Of a DNA stretch of 51,143 nucleotides, positions 34,268 to 43,215 are shown piece after piece; position 1 is the stretch's first letter, and the number at the start of each line of letters is the position of its first letter. The DNA comes from SAR86 cluster bacterium AG-313-D11 (GTDB lineage: Bacteria; Pseudomonadota; Gammaproteobacteria; Magnimaribacterales; D2472). The position numbers were made by a program, and so were the translations under genes. Under the pieces are notes generated by a model. The model was not told the origin of the DNA and made no database searches. It worked only from the letters and a program-made list of their open reading frames with translations. The stretch is taken from contig QBVW01000005.1 of the NCBI GenBank assembly GCA_003284215.1, positions 68,881-120,023 of the forward strand, read 5' to 3'.

Positions 34268-35224
34268 TTACTTAAGGCTTTCTTCAATTGTGTAATTTGG
34301 TCTTTTCTTTGATTCTAAAAATAATTTTCCAATGTATTCGCTTATTACTCCAAGAGCAATAAGTTGGATTGATCCTAAGAAGTAAATAGGAAGAATTGTT
34401 GAAGCCCATCCAGGCATTATGTTCTCATTAAATATTGATTGATAAAGATAATAAATAGTTATTATGATCGATAGAAGAGCAACAATAGATCCCATTACAA
34501 AGATCAGTCTTAGCGGAATTAATGAGAAAGATGTTATTCCATTCAAAGCCAGGCCTAAACTTTTTTTATGGCTATACTTTGCACTGCCGTGCCTTCTTTT
34601 TCCTAAATTGTATTCAATAATTGTATTTTTATAACCAAGCATTGGAATCACGCCCCTTAAAAAAACATTGTATTCCTTATAATCCTTCAATGTATTAATT
34701 GCTTTTCTAGATAAAAGCCTAAAATCGGCATGATTTTTGATAACCTCTGCTCCAACAACATTAAGGAATGCATAGAATATCTTTGCTAATAAATTTTTAG
34801 CAGTTCCATCTACAGACCTATCTTTTTTTACTCCATATACAATCTCAAATCCATCTAGATAATTTTTAACCATCTTTTCAATTACATTGACATCGTCCTG
34901 AAGATCAATATCAATCGAAATCACAATTTCTTCTTCAGAGTTCATTAGACCTGCGAGTAAAGCATTTTGATGCCCAAAGTTCCTTGAAAACTTTATACAT
35001 GAAAGCTTGCTCTCAACAGCATTAATGTTTTTTAATATTGGCCAGCTTTCATCAGAGCTACCGTCATCAATAACTAGAATTCTAGAATGCGAATAATTGA
35101 TTAAGTCTTTGTTACCAAGGTCTTTTAGGGTTTGAAGAAGCGTCCTAATGCTCGATTCAATTGTTTGCATTTCATTAAAACAAGGGCAAAGTATTAATAA
35201 TGATGGCTTATTATTTTCTTTCAT
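34268..35224 (-). CDS. GtrB-like undecaprenyl-phosphate glycosyltransferase
   Basis: A 318-residue GT2 enzyme of the DPM1/GtrB type. It transfers a hexose from a nucleotide sugar to undecaprenyl phosphate on the cytoplasmic face. The N-terminal GT-A domain has ILCPCFNEMQTIESS, RILVIDDGSSDES, FSRNFGHQNALLAG and the metal site SIDIDLQDD (about 103-111). Two C-terminal membrane helices follow (about 235-260 and 270-300). It is 9 bp from the GtrA-like flippase gene upstream and 18 bp from the Wzy-like gene downstream, forming a three-gene leftward operon. Confidence 0.88.
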   Translation of the reverse strand: MKENNKPSLLILCPCFNEMQTIESSIRTLLQTLKDLGNKDLINYSHSRILVIDDGSSDESWPILKNINAVESKLSCIKFSRNFGHQNALLAGLMNSEEEIVISIDIDLQDDVNVIEKMVKNYLDGFEIVYGVKKDRSVDGTAKNLLAKIFYAFLNVVGAEVIKNHADFRLLSRKAINTLKDYKEYNVFLRGVIPMLGYKNTIIEYNLGKRRHGSAKYSHKKSLGLALNGITSFSLIPLRLIFVMGSIVALLSIIITIYYLYQSIFNENIMPGWASTILPIYFLGSIQLIALGVISEYIGKLFLESKKRPNYTIEESLK

Positions 35225-35233
35225 ATTTTGTGA

Positions 35234-35626
35234 TTATTTTTCAAGTTGTTTCGTAAATAGATATTTTTCAAGTAAATAGAAACTAACAAGAATATAGCAT
35301 GATATTCCAGCAATCTGAGATAAAGCGCTATTAAGCTCTAAATAATTTTTAGAAATATATAAAGTTATTAAATTGACGAGGTAGGCCAATGCCAAAATAA
35401 TAAAGAAATTTAAGCTTTTGTAGGCATTGAGATATTTTTGCCTAAAAGTAAATTTTGTATTGAGGACTATTGATTGAAAAATTCCACCTGCAATACCAAA
35501 AAAATTAGATATTTCGTCAGAAAAGCCAATTGATATAAGTGCTATTATTATTAATATAGATGAAGTGGTATTTGCAATACCAACAAGCAAGTATCTACTA
35601 AAAATTTTTGGTAATTGATTTTCCAT
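35234..35626 (-). CDS. GtrA-like membrane protein (lipid-linked sugar flippase)
   Basis: A 130-residue protein with four membrane helices, the length and topology of the GtrA family (RYLLVGIANTTSSILIIIAL at the N-terminus; SFYLLEKYLFTK at the C-terminus). GtrA proteins are thought to flip undecaprenyl-phosphate-linked sugars to the periplasm. The pairing with a GtrB-like transferase 9 bp downstream is the classical arrangement used to decorate O-antigen or lipid A. It is the first gene of its leftward operon. No third, periplasmic GT-C transferase follows; the Wzy-like membrane protein occupies that position. Confidence 0.85.
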   Translation of the reverse strand: MENQLPKIFSRYLLVGIANTTSSILIIIALISIGFSDEISNFFGIAGGIFQSIVLNTKFTFRQKYLNAYKSLNFFIILALAYLVNLITLYISKNYLELNSALSQIAGISCYILVSFYLLEKYLFTKQLEK

Positions 35627-35798
35627 AATTAATTCAAACGTGGATTTTATCTATTTTAACTTACTTTATTTTTGCCGTATAAGTTCTTTAATGGAGAAAG
35701 GATTTCAGGGTATATAAATTTCTATTAATTTAAAGCCTACCAAATCTATAAAATTATCTCTATAATCCACTTTTTAAATTTTTTATAATGGAAGAATA

Positions 35799-36485
35799 AT
35801 GTCAAATCAAAATCAAGAAAATCTCAAGCCTGATGATGCAAAAAACGTCGGGAAATTTTTTGATGGCTATGCGTCAGATTTTTCTAGTATTTATTTAGAA
35901 GATGAGAGACCCAGAAGTGCTTTTAATAAGGTGATGGATAAGTTTTTTAGAAAAGATATTGAGGATAGGCTTGTAGATACTTTAGATAACTGCAAAAAAG
36001 AATCAATTCAAAATGTGCTTGATATAGGATGTGGGCCAGGGCATCTTGTGGTGAAACTGCTTGAACAAAACAAAAATGTTACAGCATTAGATATAGCTCC
36101 TAATATGCTTGCTATTACAAATGAAAGAGTTGCTTCAATGAAATTAAATTCTTCTTATGAATCTATTTTAGCTGATTACGGAGAGCATCAATTTTCTGAA
36201 AAATTTGATGCTATTTCGGTTATGGGCTTTTTTGATTATGTACAGGATCCAGTAACAATCCTGAAAAAACTTCTTAATGATGCTACCCAAGAAATATATA
36301 TATCAATTCCAGGCAGCAGCGGTTTTCTTGCTTTTCAGAGAAGGATTAGGTATTGGCTCAGGAGATGTCCTTTGTATTTGTACTCAAAAGAATCTATAAG
36401 CCAGCATCTGAAAGATGCTGGATGCTTTGAAAATACAGAATTTGTAGACACAGAGAGAGGATATTACCTCATTATAAGGAAGTAA
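35799..36485 (+). CDS. class I SAM-dependent methyltransferase
   Basis: A 228-residue methyltransferase with a clear SAM site: NVLDIGCGPGHLVVKLLE (motif I, about 71-88), VTALDIAPNML, and FDAISVMGFFDYVQDP as the later motif. The C-terminal basic region (RRIRYWLRRCPLYLYSKESI) resembles ubiquinone/Mg-protoporphyrin-type enzymes that act on membrane-bound substrates. The start is supported by GGAAG upstream. An AAGGAAG spanning its stop codon probably serves the following deacetylase gene, so the two are translationally linked. Substrate not assignable. Confidence 0.8.
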   Translation: MSNQNQENLKPDDAKNVGKFFDGYASDFSSIYLEDERPRSAFNKVMDKFFRKDIEDRLVDTLDNCKKESIQNVLDIGCGPGHLVVKLLEQNKNVTALDIAPNMLAITNERVASMKLNSSYESILADYGEHQFSEKFDAISVMGFFDYVQDPVTILKKLLNDATQEIYISIPGSSGFLAFQRRIRYWLRRCPLYLYSKESISQHLKDAGCFENTEFVDTERGYYLIIRK

Positions 36486-36489
36486 AATT

Positions 36490-37353
36490 CTGAAAAAATC
36501 ACCTTTTTACCTATCAATTGACTTAGAAGATTTCACATTTGATCTTATGAGAAGCATTGGGGTTGAGCCTAGGGTCAACTTTGATGCATTATCTCTTGGT
36601 TATAAACTAGCAAATGATTTTTCAAAAAATAAACTTAATAGCAAAAAGCTTACATTTTTTACCACTGGAACGGTTGCATTAACTTTTCCAGAACTATTAA
36701 AACAAATCGCTTCTGATGGCCATGAAATCGCATGTCATTATCATTATCACGATTTAATGTACAAAGAATCAAATGATCAGATTGATAGGAATCTTTCATT
36801 AGCCAAGGAAGCAATTTTTCAAGCTTCTGGAGAAGAGCCAATAGGCTTTAGGGCTCCAGTTTTCTCAATCCCAAAAGATAGAATTGATATATTTGATGTA
36901 ATTGAAAAACATTTTTTGTATGACTCTAGTTATGTGCTTTTTTTAAATAAATACACAAAAGAAGAATATTATAGAGAAAAACCATTTACTCTAAAGAAAC
37001 TAAAGGAATTCCCAATAGTCCCTAAATCATTCTTTTATCAAAAAGCATCTATAAAATCTGGGGGAACATTCTTAAGATTGTTTACAAAAAAAATGATGCT
37101 GGAAGTAATGGAATTCAACAAAGAACTTGGATTTACTCCTTTGGTTTATATGCATCCATATGATTATCTTGAAAACAGAGAATTTTGGGTGTCCTTAAAA
37201 GAATTCTTAAAATCAAAAAACTTATCATCACTTACAAAATATCCCCGTCAGTTTCAATGGCAGGGCCTAAGAAATAAAACAGTTTTCCCAAAATTAGAAT
37301 TTATTTTAGACAGTTATGAGCATCAAGGTAAGATGTCAGAACTTTTAAAATGA
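36490..37353 (+). CDS. polysaccharide deacetylase, probable CTG start
   Basis: NodB-type metal-dependent deacetylase that removes N-acetyl groups from surface or cell-wall sugars. The first in-frame ATG (36547) would cut off YLSIDLEDFTFD, the first catalytic motif (Asp11, Asp14 in the numbering used here). The frame is open from 36478. A strong AAGGAAG (36476-36482) sits 7 nt before CTG at 36490, and 4 nt before ATT at 36487. I therefore start at CTG, giving 288 residues. The metal site CHYHYHDL (His83, 85, 87) and GFRAPVFS follow. The gene overlaps the next by 4 bp. Confidence 0.75.
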   Translation: MKKSPFYLSIDLEDFTFDLMRSIGVEPRVNFDALSLGYKLANDFSKNKLNSKKLTFFTTGTVALTFPELLKQIASDGHEIACHYHYHDLMYKESNDQIDRNLSLAKEAIFQASGEEPIGFRAPVFSIPKDRIDIFDVIEKHFLYDSSYVLFLNKYTKEEYYREKPFTLKKLKEFPIVPKSFFYQKASIKSGGTFLRLFTKKMMLEVMEFNKELGFTPLVYMHPYDYLENREFWVSLKEFLKSKNLSSLTKYPRQFQWQGLRNKTVFPKLEFILDSYEHQGKMSELLK

Positions 37354-38465
37354 TCAAACCCTCCATAGCATTTATTTGCGGTAACGGAGATACTTTATAT
37401 AGATTTCGTCTAGAAATAATTAAAAGATTTCTTGAAAAAGACTATGCTGTCTACGCACTTGCGCCTGAAATACCAGATGACTTTTTAGCAGAGCTTCAAT
37501 CTCTTGGAGTTATCTTTAAAAAAATTAATTTTAAGCGTAAAACCGTAAATATCTTTGATACATTTTTTAGTATTTTATATTTGACAAAAGAGCTAAAGAC
37601 ATTAAATCCTAATATTGTTTTTTCTTATACCCATAAAGCAGTTGTTGTTGGATCAATATGCGCATTTCTGGCTGGAAGGCTTAGGTCATTTTCACTAATT
37701 ACTGGAACTGGCCATATTTTTGATAATTCTACAATTGTGGAGAGGTTGAAAAGGTTTCTTGGTATTCTAGGTTTTAAATTAGCCTTGAGGGCAAATGAGA
37801 AAATTTTTTTTCAAAATCCAGATGACTTAAGATTATTTTGTAATTTAAAAATGGTCCCTGAAAATAAAACTTTTTTAGTCAATGGTTCAGGCGTTGATTT
37901 GGATAAATTCTTTGTTAGACCTATTCCTGAGCAACCAATATTCTTATGTATGTCTCGCCTAATAAAATCAAAGGGTTTAATAGAATTCGCTGAAGCTTCT
38001 AGAATTGTAAAAAAGCACTTTCCTTCTGCGCGCTTCTTATTGCATGGATTTCCTGATAATCATAATGATTCAATTGATGAAGAAGAAATAATTAGTTCAT
38101 GGAAAGAAAAATATGGTGTCGAGTATTTAGGTTTTTCCAATGATCCAGTCAGCGACATCTCAAAATGCAGTGTTTATGTTTTACTTTCATATAACGAAGG
38201 AACGCCTAGAAGCGTTTTGGAAGCAATGTCATTAGGGAGACCAATCATTACAACAGATGTTCCTGGTTGTAGAGAGACAGTTAAAAATGGAAAAAATGGA
38301 TATCTAGTTCCTCATAAAAATTCATATGAAGCTGCGCAGGCTATGATGAGATTAATGGATCCATTATTGAGACAAAGTATGGCTCGATCTTCAAGAGAGT
38401 ATTGTGAAGAAAAATTTGACGTCCATATTGTAAATAGAAAAATCTTCTCTGAAATGAAGATTTAG
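37350..38465 (+). CDS. family 4 glycosyltransferase
   Basis: A 371-residue GT-B enzyme. The N-terminal acceptor half begins SIAFICGNGDTLYRFRLEIIKRF and contains SYTHKAVVVGSICAFLAGR and SLITGTGHIF, as in PglA/WbpH/CapM-like transferases of lipid-linked oligosaccharide assembly. The C-terminal donor half has LCMSRLIKSKGLIEF and the nucleotide-binding EGTPRSVLEAMSLGRPIITTDVPGCRE. ATGA overlap with the deacetylase suggests a functional pair in which a sugar is deacetylated and extended. It is the last gene of the glycan region on this strand. Confidence 0.87.
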   Translation: MIKPSIAFICGNGDTLYRFRLEIIKRFLEKDYAVYALAPEIPDDFLAELQSLGVIFKKINFKRKTVNIFDTFFSILYLTKELKTLNPNIVFSYTHKAVVVGSICAFLAGRLRSFSLITGTGHIFDNSTIVERLKRFLGILGFKLALRANEKIFFQNPDDLRLFCNLKMVPENKTFLVNGSGVDLDKFFVRPIPEQPIFLCMSRLIKSKGLIEFAEASRIVKKHFPSARFLLHGFPDNHNDSIDEEEIISSWKEKYGVEYLGFSNDPVSDISKCSVYVLLSYNEGTPRSVLEAMSLGRPIITTDVPGCRETVKNGKNGYLVPHKNSYEAAQAMMRLMDPLLRQSMARSSREYCEEKFDVHIVNRKIFSEMKI

Positions 38466-38489
38466 TATCATAATAATGTGAGGGAAAAA

Positions 38490-39149
38490 ATGGTAATGAA
38501 TGTAACATCCGCAGTCGAAAAAAGGTCTTCAGTCCGCGCTTTTCTTAATAATCCAATACCTAATGAGTTAATTAAAGAACTTTTAACAAAATCTTCAAGA
38601 AGTGCTTCAGGCGGGAATGTTCAGCCTTGGAAAATATTTGTAATTAACAATTCTGCAATGAATGATTTTCTTGAATTTCAAAGAAATTGGACTAAACCTG
38701 AGACGCCAGCTTACGATATTTATCCCCCAAAACTTAAAGAGCCCTATAGAACATCTAGGTATGAGTTAGGTGAACAAATGTATGAATTGTTGGGCATAGG
38801 AAGAGATGATAAAGATGCAAGATTGACGCAAGTTATGCAGAATTTTAGATTTTTTGGAGCGCCCTGTGCTTTTTTCTGCTTTGTTGATCGACAAATGGGT
38901 CCTCCGCAATGGTCTGATTTAGGAATGTTTTTACAAACTTTTATGTTATTGGCTAAAGAAGCTGGGCTAGACACTTGTGCTCAAGAGGCTTGGTCAATGA
39001 AGCATGATAGTGTTTCTAAGTTTGTAAAAGCTGAAGATAGCGACATATTATTTTGCGGCATGGCAATAGGGTATAGAGATGAAAATGCTGCTGTTAATTT
39101 ATTAAAGTCAGAAAGAAGACCGCTTACAGAATGGGCTAAATTTTTATAA
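38490..39149 (+). CDS. nitroreductase-family FMN oxidoreductase
   Basis: A 219-residue flavin enzyme of the nitroreductase fold, reducing nitroaromatics, quinones or enones with NAD(P)H. Typical blocks are VEKRSSVRAFLNNPIP (FMN-phosphate arginines), SSRSASGGNVQPW, and LGMFLQTFMLLAKEAGLDTCAQEAW near the C-terminus. I start at the ATG 38490 because GAGGG lies 5 nt upstream; the GTG at 38478 overlaps that site. It is 24 bp after the glycosyltransferase but appears unrelated in function, so the boundary of the glycan region falls here. Confidence 0.85.
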   Translation: MVMNVTSAVEKRSSVRAFLNNPIPNELIKELLTKSSRSASGGNVQPWKIFVINNSAMNDFLEFQRNWTKPETPAYDIYPPKLKEPYRTSRYELGEQMYELLGIGRDDKDARLTQVMQNFRFFGAPCAFFCFVDRQMGPPQWSDLGMFLQTFMLLAKEAGLDTCAQEAWSMKHDSVSKFVKAEDSDILFCGMAIGYRDENAAVNLLKSERRPLTEWAKFL

Positions 39150-39165
39150 GAAACACCTAATTAAC

Positions 39166-39654
39166 TTGTCGATAGTCAATAAGAATATTAATCATTTCAT
39201 GACTGAGGCTATGAATATGGCAAAGTTAGCATTTAATAATGATGAAGTGCCAGTCGGCGCAATTGTCGTAAAAAATGGAAAAATTATTGGGAGAGGTTTT
39301 AATCAAGTAATAGCAAAAAATTCAGTTTCCTCTCATGCAGAAATTAATGCAATTAATGAAGCAAGTCAATTTATAAAAAATTATCGATTAAAAGGGTGTG
39401 ATATCTTCGTGACTCTAGAACCTTGTCATATGTGCGCAAAAGCAATATTAGATGCCAGAATAGATACTCTATATTTTGGTGCAAACGAACTAAAGACAGG
39501 CGCAATTGAATCAATCGATCAATTTCTTGATAGAGACGACCTTAATCACAAAGTTTTTTATAGTGGGGGGCACATGAAGGAGGAATCATCCAATCTTCTT
39601 AAAAACTTTTTTCAATCTAAGAGATTAAATCAATCTTCTCGAGTATTATTTTAA
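39166..39654 (+). CDS. tadA: tRNA(Arg) adenosine-34 deaminase
   Basis: Deaminates the wobble adenosine of tRNA-Arg(ACG) to inosine. The zinc/catalytic set is His57 and Glu59 in SHAEINAI and Cys87/Cys90 in EPCHMCAKAI; the N-terminal EVPVGAIVV is also diagnostic. The frame begins at TTG with no ribosome-binding site. The alternative ATG at 39199 would leave little before the first conserved helix (MTEAMNMAKLAF), so the TTG start is preferred, with modest certainty. The C-terminus overlaps the convergent xthA by 9 bp. Confidence 0.9.
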   Translation: MSIVNKNINHFMTEAMNMAKLAFNNDEVPVGAIVVKNGKIIGRGFNQVIAKNSVSSHAEINAINEASQFIKNYRLKGCDIFVTLEPCHMCAKAILDARIDTLYFGANELKTGAIESIDQFLDRDDLNHKVFYSGGHMKEESSNLLKNFFQSKRLNQSSRVLF

Positions 39655-40455
39655 TTCTAGCCAAATTGGACAATGATCTGATGGTTTTTCCATCGCCCTA
39701 GCAGAATAGTCTATTCCTGTACTTGCCATTGCATGCTCTAAATTTTCTGATAATAGTATGTGATCGATTCTTAATCCTCTTTTAGGGTCATCATCAAACA
39801 TCCTTGAGCGATAATCGAACCATGAAAAAATTGATCCCTCGTAAGGATTTTGTATTCTCCATGAATCTATAAAACCTAAGTCTCTAACTTTATTCCACAT
39901 TTCTATTTCTTCTGGAAGAAATGCTGTTTTTCCATCGCGTAACCATCTCTTTGCATTTTGTTCCCCTATCCCAATATCTAATTGTGTAGGAGCAACATTA
40001 AAATCTCCCATTACAATCAAATTCTCTTCAACTTTTTTAAGCTTTTTGATGTGATTTTCTAAATCATTGTAAAATTTTATTTTTTTTGGAAATTTCGTTT
40101 CATGCGACCTATTTTCCCCCTGAGGAAAATACCCATTCATGATAGTAATTTTTTTTCTTTTCCATTTAAAAGTAGCCTGTATAAATCTTTTTTGGTCATC
40201 CTCTGAATCACCTACAAAACCTTTTTGGACATTTTCAGGCTTTTTTTTGCTTAGAATTGCCACCCCATAGTGGCCTTTTTGTCCCCAAAATTCTGGGTGA
40301 TACCCAATTTTTTTAATTTCATCAATTGGAAACTCAGGATCATTTACTTTAGTTTCTTGTATTCCAATTACATCAGGATCGATGGTATCTCTTAGATGAA
40401 TAAGTTGGTGGGGGCGAGCTCTTATGCTATTTATATTAAAAGATACAATTTTCAT
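39646..40455 (-). CDS. xthA: exodeoxyribonuclease III
   Basis: A 269-residue AP endonuclease/3' exonuclease of the Exo III family, acting in base-excision repair. Family signatures are clear: FNINSIRARPHQLIHL at the start, GIQETKV, GYFPQGENR, VMGDFNVAPTQLDIG, GLRIDHILLS and the C-terminal SDHCPIWLELK. The gene ends inside tadA on the opposite strand (9 bp). The prc stop codon lies 2 bp upstream of its start, so it is probably transcribed with prc. Confidence 0.94.
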   Translation of the reverse strand: MKIVSFNINSIRARPHQLIHLRDTIDPDVIGIQETKVNDPEFPIDEIKKIGYHPEFWGQKGHYGVAILSKKKPENVQKGFVGDSEDDQKRFIQATFKWKRKKITIMNGYFPQGENRSHETKFPKKIKFYNDLENHIKKLKKVEENLIVMGDFNVAPTQLDIGIGEQNAKRWLRDGKTAFLPEEIEMWNKVRDLGFIDSWRIQNPYEGSIFSWFDYRSRMFDDDPKRGLRIDHILLSENLEHAMASTGIDYSARAMEKPSDHCPIWLELK

Positions 40456-40457
40456 AT

Positions 40458-42575
40458 TTATGCGGCTTTAGATAGGTAAATGTTTTGATTAAATATTGTA
40501 TAGTCTGAAAGTATTTGCATGCCTTCATTTAAAAGATAGTCATTTTCAACGTCTATCTCAGAATCTCTCTCGTCGTCTTCATTTTCTTTCGCATCATTGT
40601 AATCTTGCATAGACTCATAAGAATTAAAAGTTTCTAAATTAAGAGAGGCGCGTCTTTTGTTCTCTAAATCTAAAGCCCATGACTGTCTTTCTTCTTTTTC
40701 AGCTCTTCTATTGGTTAAGTTCAAGGAGATAACTTCCTTGTTTTTTTGGATCTCATATCTTTTTCTAATATCAAGGATGTATTGTAAGTTAGGACTTTGG
40801 TCAAGCCTTCTTAAATGTTCATCATTTAATTTAGAAATTAAAGTTGGCCCCATAGAAAATTTCTTAAAACGTACTGGTTTAATTTCATCCCATGGAAGGG
40901 CCGTATCGTATGAACTTTCACCAATTTCTTCAACATCCCATGTGCTTGGTAATGTAATATCGGGATGAATGCCTTTGTTTTGCATCCCAGCCCCAGTAAT
41001 TCTATAAAACTTTGATTCAGTAATTTTGATTTGTCCGGAGCTCAAATTATCTAATTTTTGAACAGTCCCTTTTCCAAATGTTTTTTGTCCGATGATTATC
41101 CCCCTTTGATAATCTTGAATAGCTCCCGCAAAAATTTCTGATGCAGATGCAGAATATCTATCTACCATAACTGCCATTGGTTTTTTCCAAATTTGCTTAG
41201 CTCGAGCATCTCCCCAAGGTCTTACGCTTCCATTGCTTTCTTTTACTTGCAATGTTGCTCCAGAGGAAACAAACAATCCAGTTAATTTATTTGCCTCAAA
41301 AAGGGAGCCACCTGAATTACCTCGGAGATCAATCAAGACAGCGTCTACTCTCTGATCAATAAATTTTCTTAGTATGGTTTCGACATCTCTTGAGCTACTT
41401 CTAAAATCAGGCTCTCTATTTCGCCATGCTTTGAAATCTATATAAAAGGTAGGTAAATCTATTATGCCAACCTTTATTGTTTGCAAATTTCTTTGAATTT
41501 CAATTATCCTAGATTTTGCTGCTTGTTCCTCTAGTTTCACTTCTTCACGAGTTATTATTACAAATTTCCTTTCACTAAAATCCTCTGTTTTTCCTGGAAT
41601 AAGCTCTAACTCAACTTGGGTGCCAGCTTTACCACGAATCAATTGAACCACTTCATCTATTCTCCAACCCACTACATCAGTTGGAGTTGAATTAAGTTCT
41701 TCAACTTGAGAAATCTTTACTATTTTGTCATCTGGATTAATTTTTCCTGTTTTTTCTGCTGGACCCCCAGGCACAACACTTACTATGGTTGGGTAATCAT
41801 CCTCTGTTGTAAGCAAGGCTCCAATTCCCTCAAGCTTAAGACTCATTGTCATTTCAAAATCCTCAGCTGATTTAGGAGAGAAGTATGATGAATGCGGATC
41901 AAAATAAGACGTCAAATTATTCATTGAAATTGAAAAGATATCTTCCTCATTTCGTTGAGAGATTCTACGGAGTCTATTTTTATATCTTTTCTCAATGGTT
42001 TCTGTTGCTTCGTCTAATTCTTTGTCGGCAAGCATTGATGTTAAAACATCATTTTTTGCTAGTCTTCCCCATGCTTTTTTAAGCTCAAATTTGCTCTTCT
42101 GCCATTTTTTTTGATCATCATCAATCAAGATAATTTCCTCTTTTGTAAAATCAAAATTCTTTTTAGAAACTTCTTTAAATTGATAGTTAGTTGCCTCAAT
42201 TAACCGGTTAAAGTATAGATTTATAAATGCAAACTCAGACTTTAAGTCTATAGAGCAAAGAGAGATTTTTGAGTATTTTTTTTGATAGCTAGTTGGATCA
42301 TCAAATCGAGAAAATTTCCTTTTAAATGAGACTATTTCATTTTTCGTAAAATATATTTTCTGTGAATCTAGCTGGTCCACCAATGAATCAAAAATTTCAG
42401 AATTAATGGAAGTCAAGTCCTTATCATTAAAAAAATGTTCGCTGACCATCTTATTATAAATTTCCTGACAAAGAACTTGTTTTTCCTGTGATACCAGTAT
42501 ATTTATTTTTGCCCCAACGCCAACGCTAAGCAACAGTATTGCTAAGAAGCTAAAAGCTTTTTTCTGTTTAAACAA
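40458..42575 (-). CDS. prc: tail-specific (carboxy-terminal processing) protease Prc
   Basis: A 705-residue periplasmic serine protease that trims C-terminal tails and regulates cell-wall hydrolases. A signal peptide is present (about 1-22, AFSFLAILLLSVGVGAK). It is followed by the N-terminal helical domain typical of proteobacterial Prc, a PDZ domain (about 235-325; LEGIGALLTTEDDYPTIVSVVPGGPAEK), and the S41 core with DLRGNSGGSL, the nucleophile in DRYSASASEI (about 473) and the general-base Lys in GQKTFGKGT (about 498), spaced as in E. coli Prc. The long acidic C-terminal region (EDDERDSEIDVEND) is distinctive. Confidence 0.93.
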   Translation of the reverse strand: MFKQKKAFSFLAILLLSVGVGAKINILVSQEKQVLCQEIYNKMVSEHFFNDKDLTSINSEIFDSLVDQLDSQKIYFTKNEIVSFKRKFSRFDDPTSYQKKYSKISLCSIDLKSEFAFINLYFNRLIEATNYQFKEVSKKNFDFTKEEIILIDDDQKKWQKSKFELKKAWGRLAKNDVLTSMLADKELDEATETIEKRYKNRLRRISQRNEEDIFSISMNNLTSYFDPHSSYFSPKSAEDFEMTMSLKLEGIGALLTTEDDYPTIVSVVPGGPAEKTGKINPDDKIVKISQVEELNSTPTDVVGWRIDEVVQLIRGKAGTQVELELIPGKTEDFSERKFVIITREEVKLEEQAAKSRIIEIQRNLQTIKVGIIDLPTFYIDFKAWRNREPDFRSSSRDVETILRKFIDQRVDAVLIDLRGNSGGSLFEANKLTGLFVSSGATLQVKESNGSVRPWGDARAKQIWKKPMAVMVDRYSASASEIFAGAIQDYQRGIIIGQKTFGKGTVQKLDNLSSGQIKITESKFYRITGAGMQNKGIHPDITLPSTWDVEEIGESSYDTALPWDEIKPVRFKKFSMGPTLISKLNDEHLRRLDQSPNLQYILDIRKRYEIQKNKEVISLNLTNRRAEKEERQSWALDLENKRRASLNLETFNSYESMQDYNDAKENEDDERDSEIDVENDYLLNEGMQILSDYTIFNQNIYLSKAA

Positions 42576-42603
42576 GATAATTAATTTACAATATTTATTA
42601 ATA

Positions 42604-43215
42604 ATGAAAGCTAACTATATAGAATTTTACTTTGACTGTTCAAGTCCCTGGACATATTTAGCATTTGCCGAGATTGTATCATTATCACAAAGACATGAGC
42701 TAGATATAGACTGGAAGCCAGTGCTGGTTGGAGGAGTTTTTAATAACGTTAATCAAGACGTGTATGAGTTTAGAAAAAAGCCTAATCCTTTAAAGCTCAG
42801 CTACTCAAATGATGACTTACATTTATGGTCAAAGGTTAGAGGAATTAGCATCAGCTTTCCGGAAGTATTCCCAGTTAATTCCGTCAAGGCGATGCGAGGT
42901 TGTTTATTTGCTAACAAAGAAAATCACTTAGCTGAGTTTGCGGATAACGTATTTCAAGCTTATTGGAGTGAAGGCAAAGATATCAGCCAGGAAGACTTAT
43001 TGGTAGACATTGCTAAGAATTCAAATTTAGATACTGAAGAATTTAAAAAATTTATAGCTTCGCAAGAGGCCAAAGATCTATTGATAAAAAATACTGATGA
43101 ATTAATTGAGCGAGGGGGTTTTGGTTCGCCGACTTTTTTTTATAAAGAAAAAATGTTTTTTGGCAATGATCGCTTACATCTTTTAGAAGAAGCAATTTCA
43201 AAAAATTTAATTTAA
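42604..43215 (+). CDS. DsbA-fold/2-hydroxychromene-2-carboxylate isomerase family protein
   Basis: A 203-residue thioredoxin-fold protein of the kappa-GST/HCCA isomerase group. The N-terminal FYFDCSSPWTYLAF carries the Ser-Pro-Trp active-site pattern in place of CxxC. The helical insertion contains VFPVNSVKAMRGCLFA, and the C-terminal GGFGSPTFFY has the conserved cis-Pro. Members isomerise aromatic-ring cleavage products or conjugate glutathione; here the substrate is unknown. Its stop overlaps by 4 bp the end of the convergent acyl-CoA dehydrogenase gene. Confidence 0.85.
   Translation: MKANYIEFYFDCSSPWTYLAFAEIVSLSQRHELDIDWKPVLVGGVFNNVNQDVYEFRKKPNPLKLSYSNDDLHLWSKVRGISISFPEVFPVNSVKAMRGCLFANKENHLAEFADNVFQAYWSEGKDISQEDLLVDIAKNSNLDTEEFKKFIASQEAKDLLIKNTDELIERGGFGSPTFFYKEKMFFGNDRLHLLEEAISKNLI

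Noticed and set aside
36547-36549. ATG at 36547 as the deacetylase start
   Set aside because: It removes the first catalytic Asp motif and has no ribosome-binding site, whereas AAGGAAG fits the upstream CTG/ATT.
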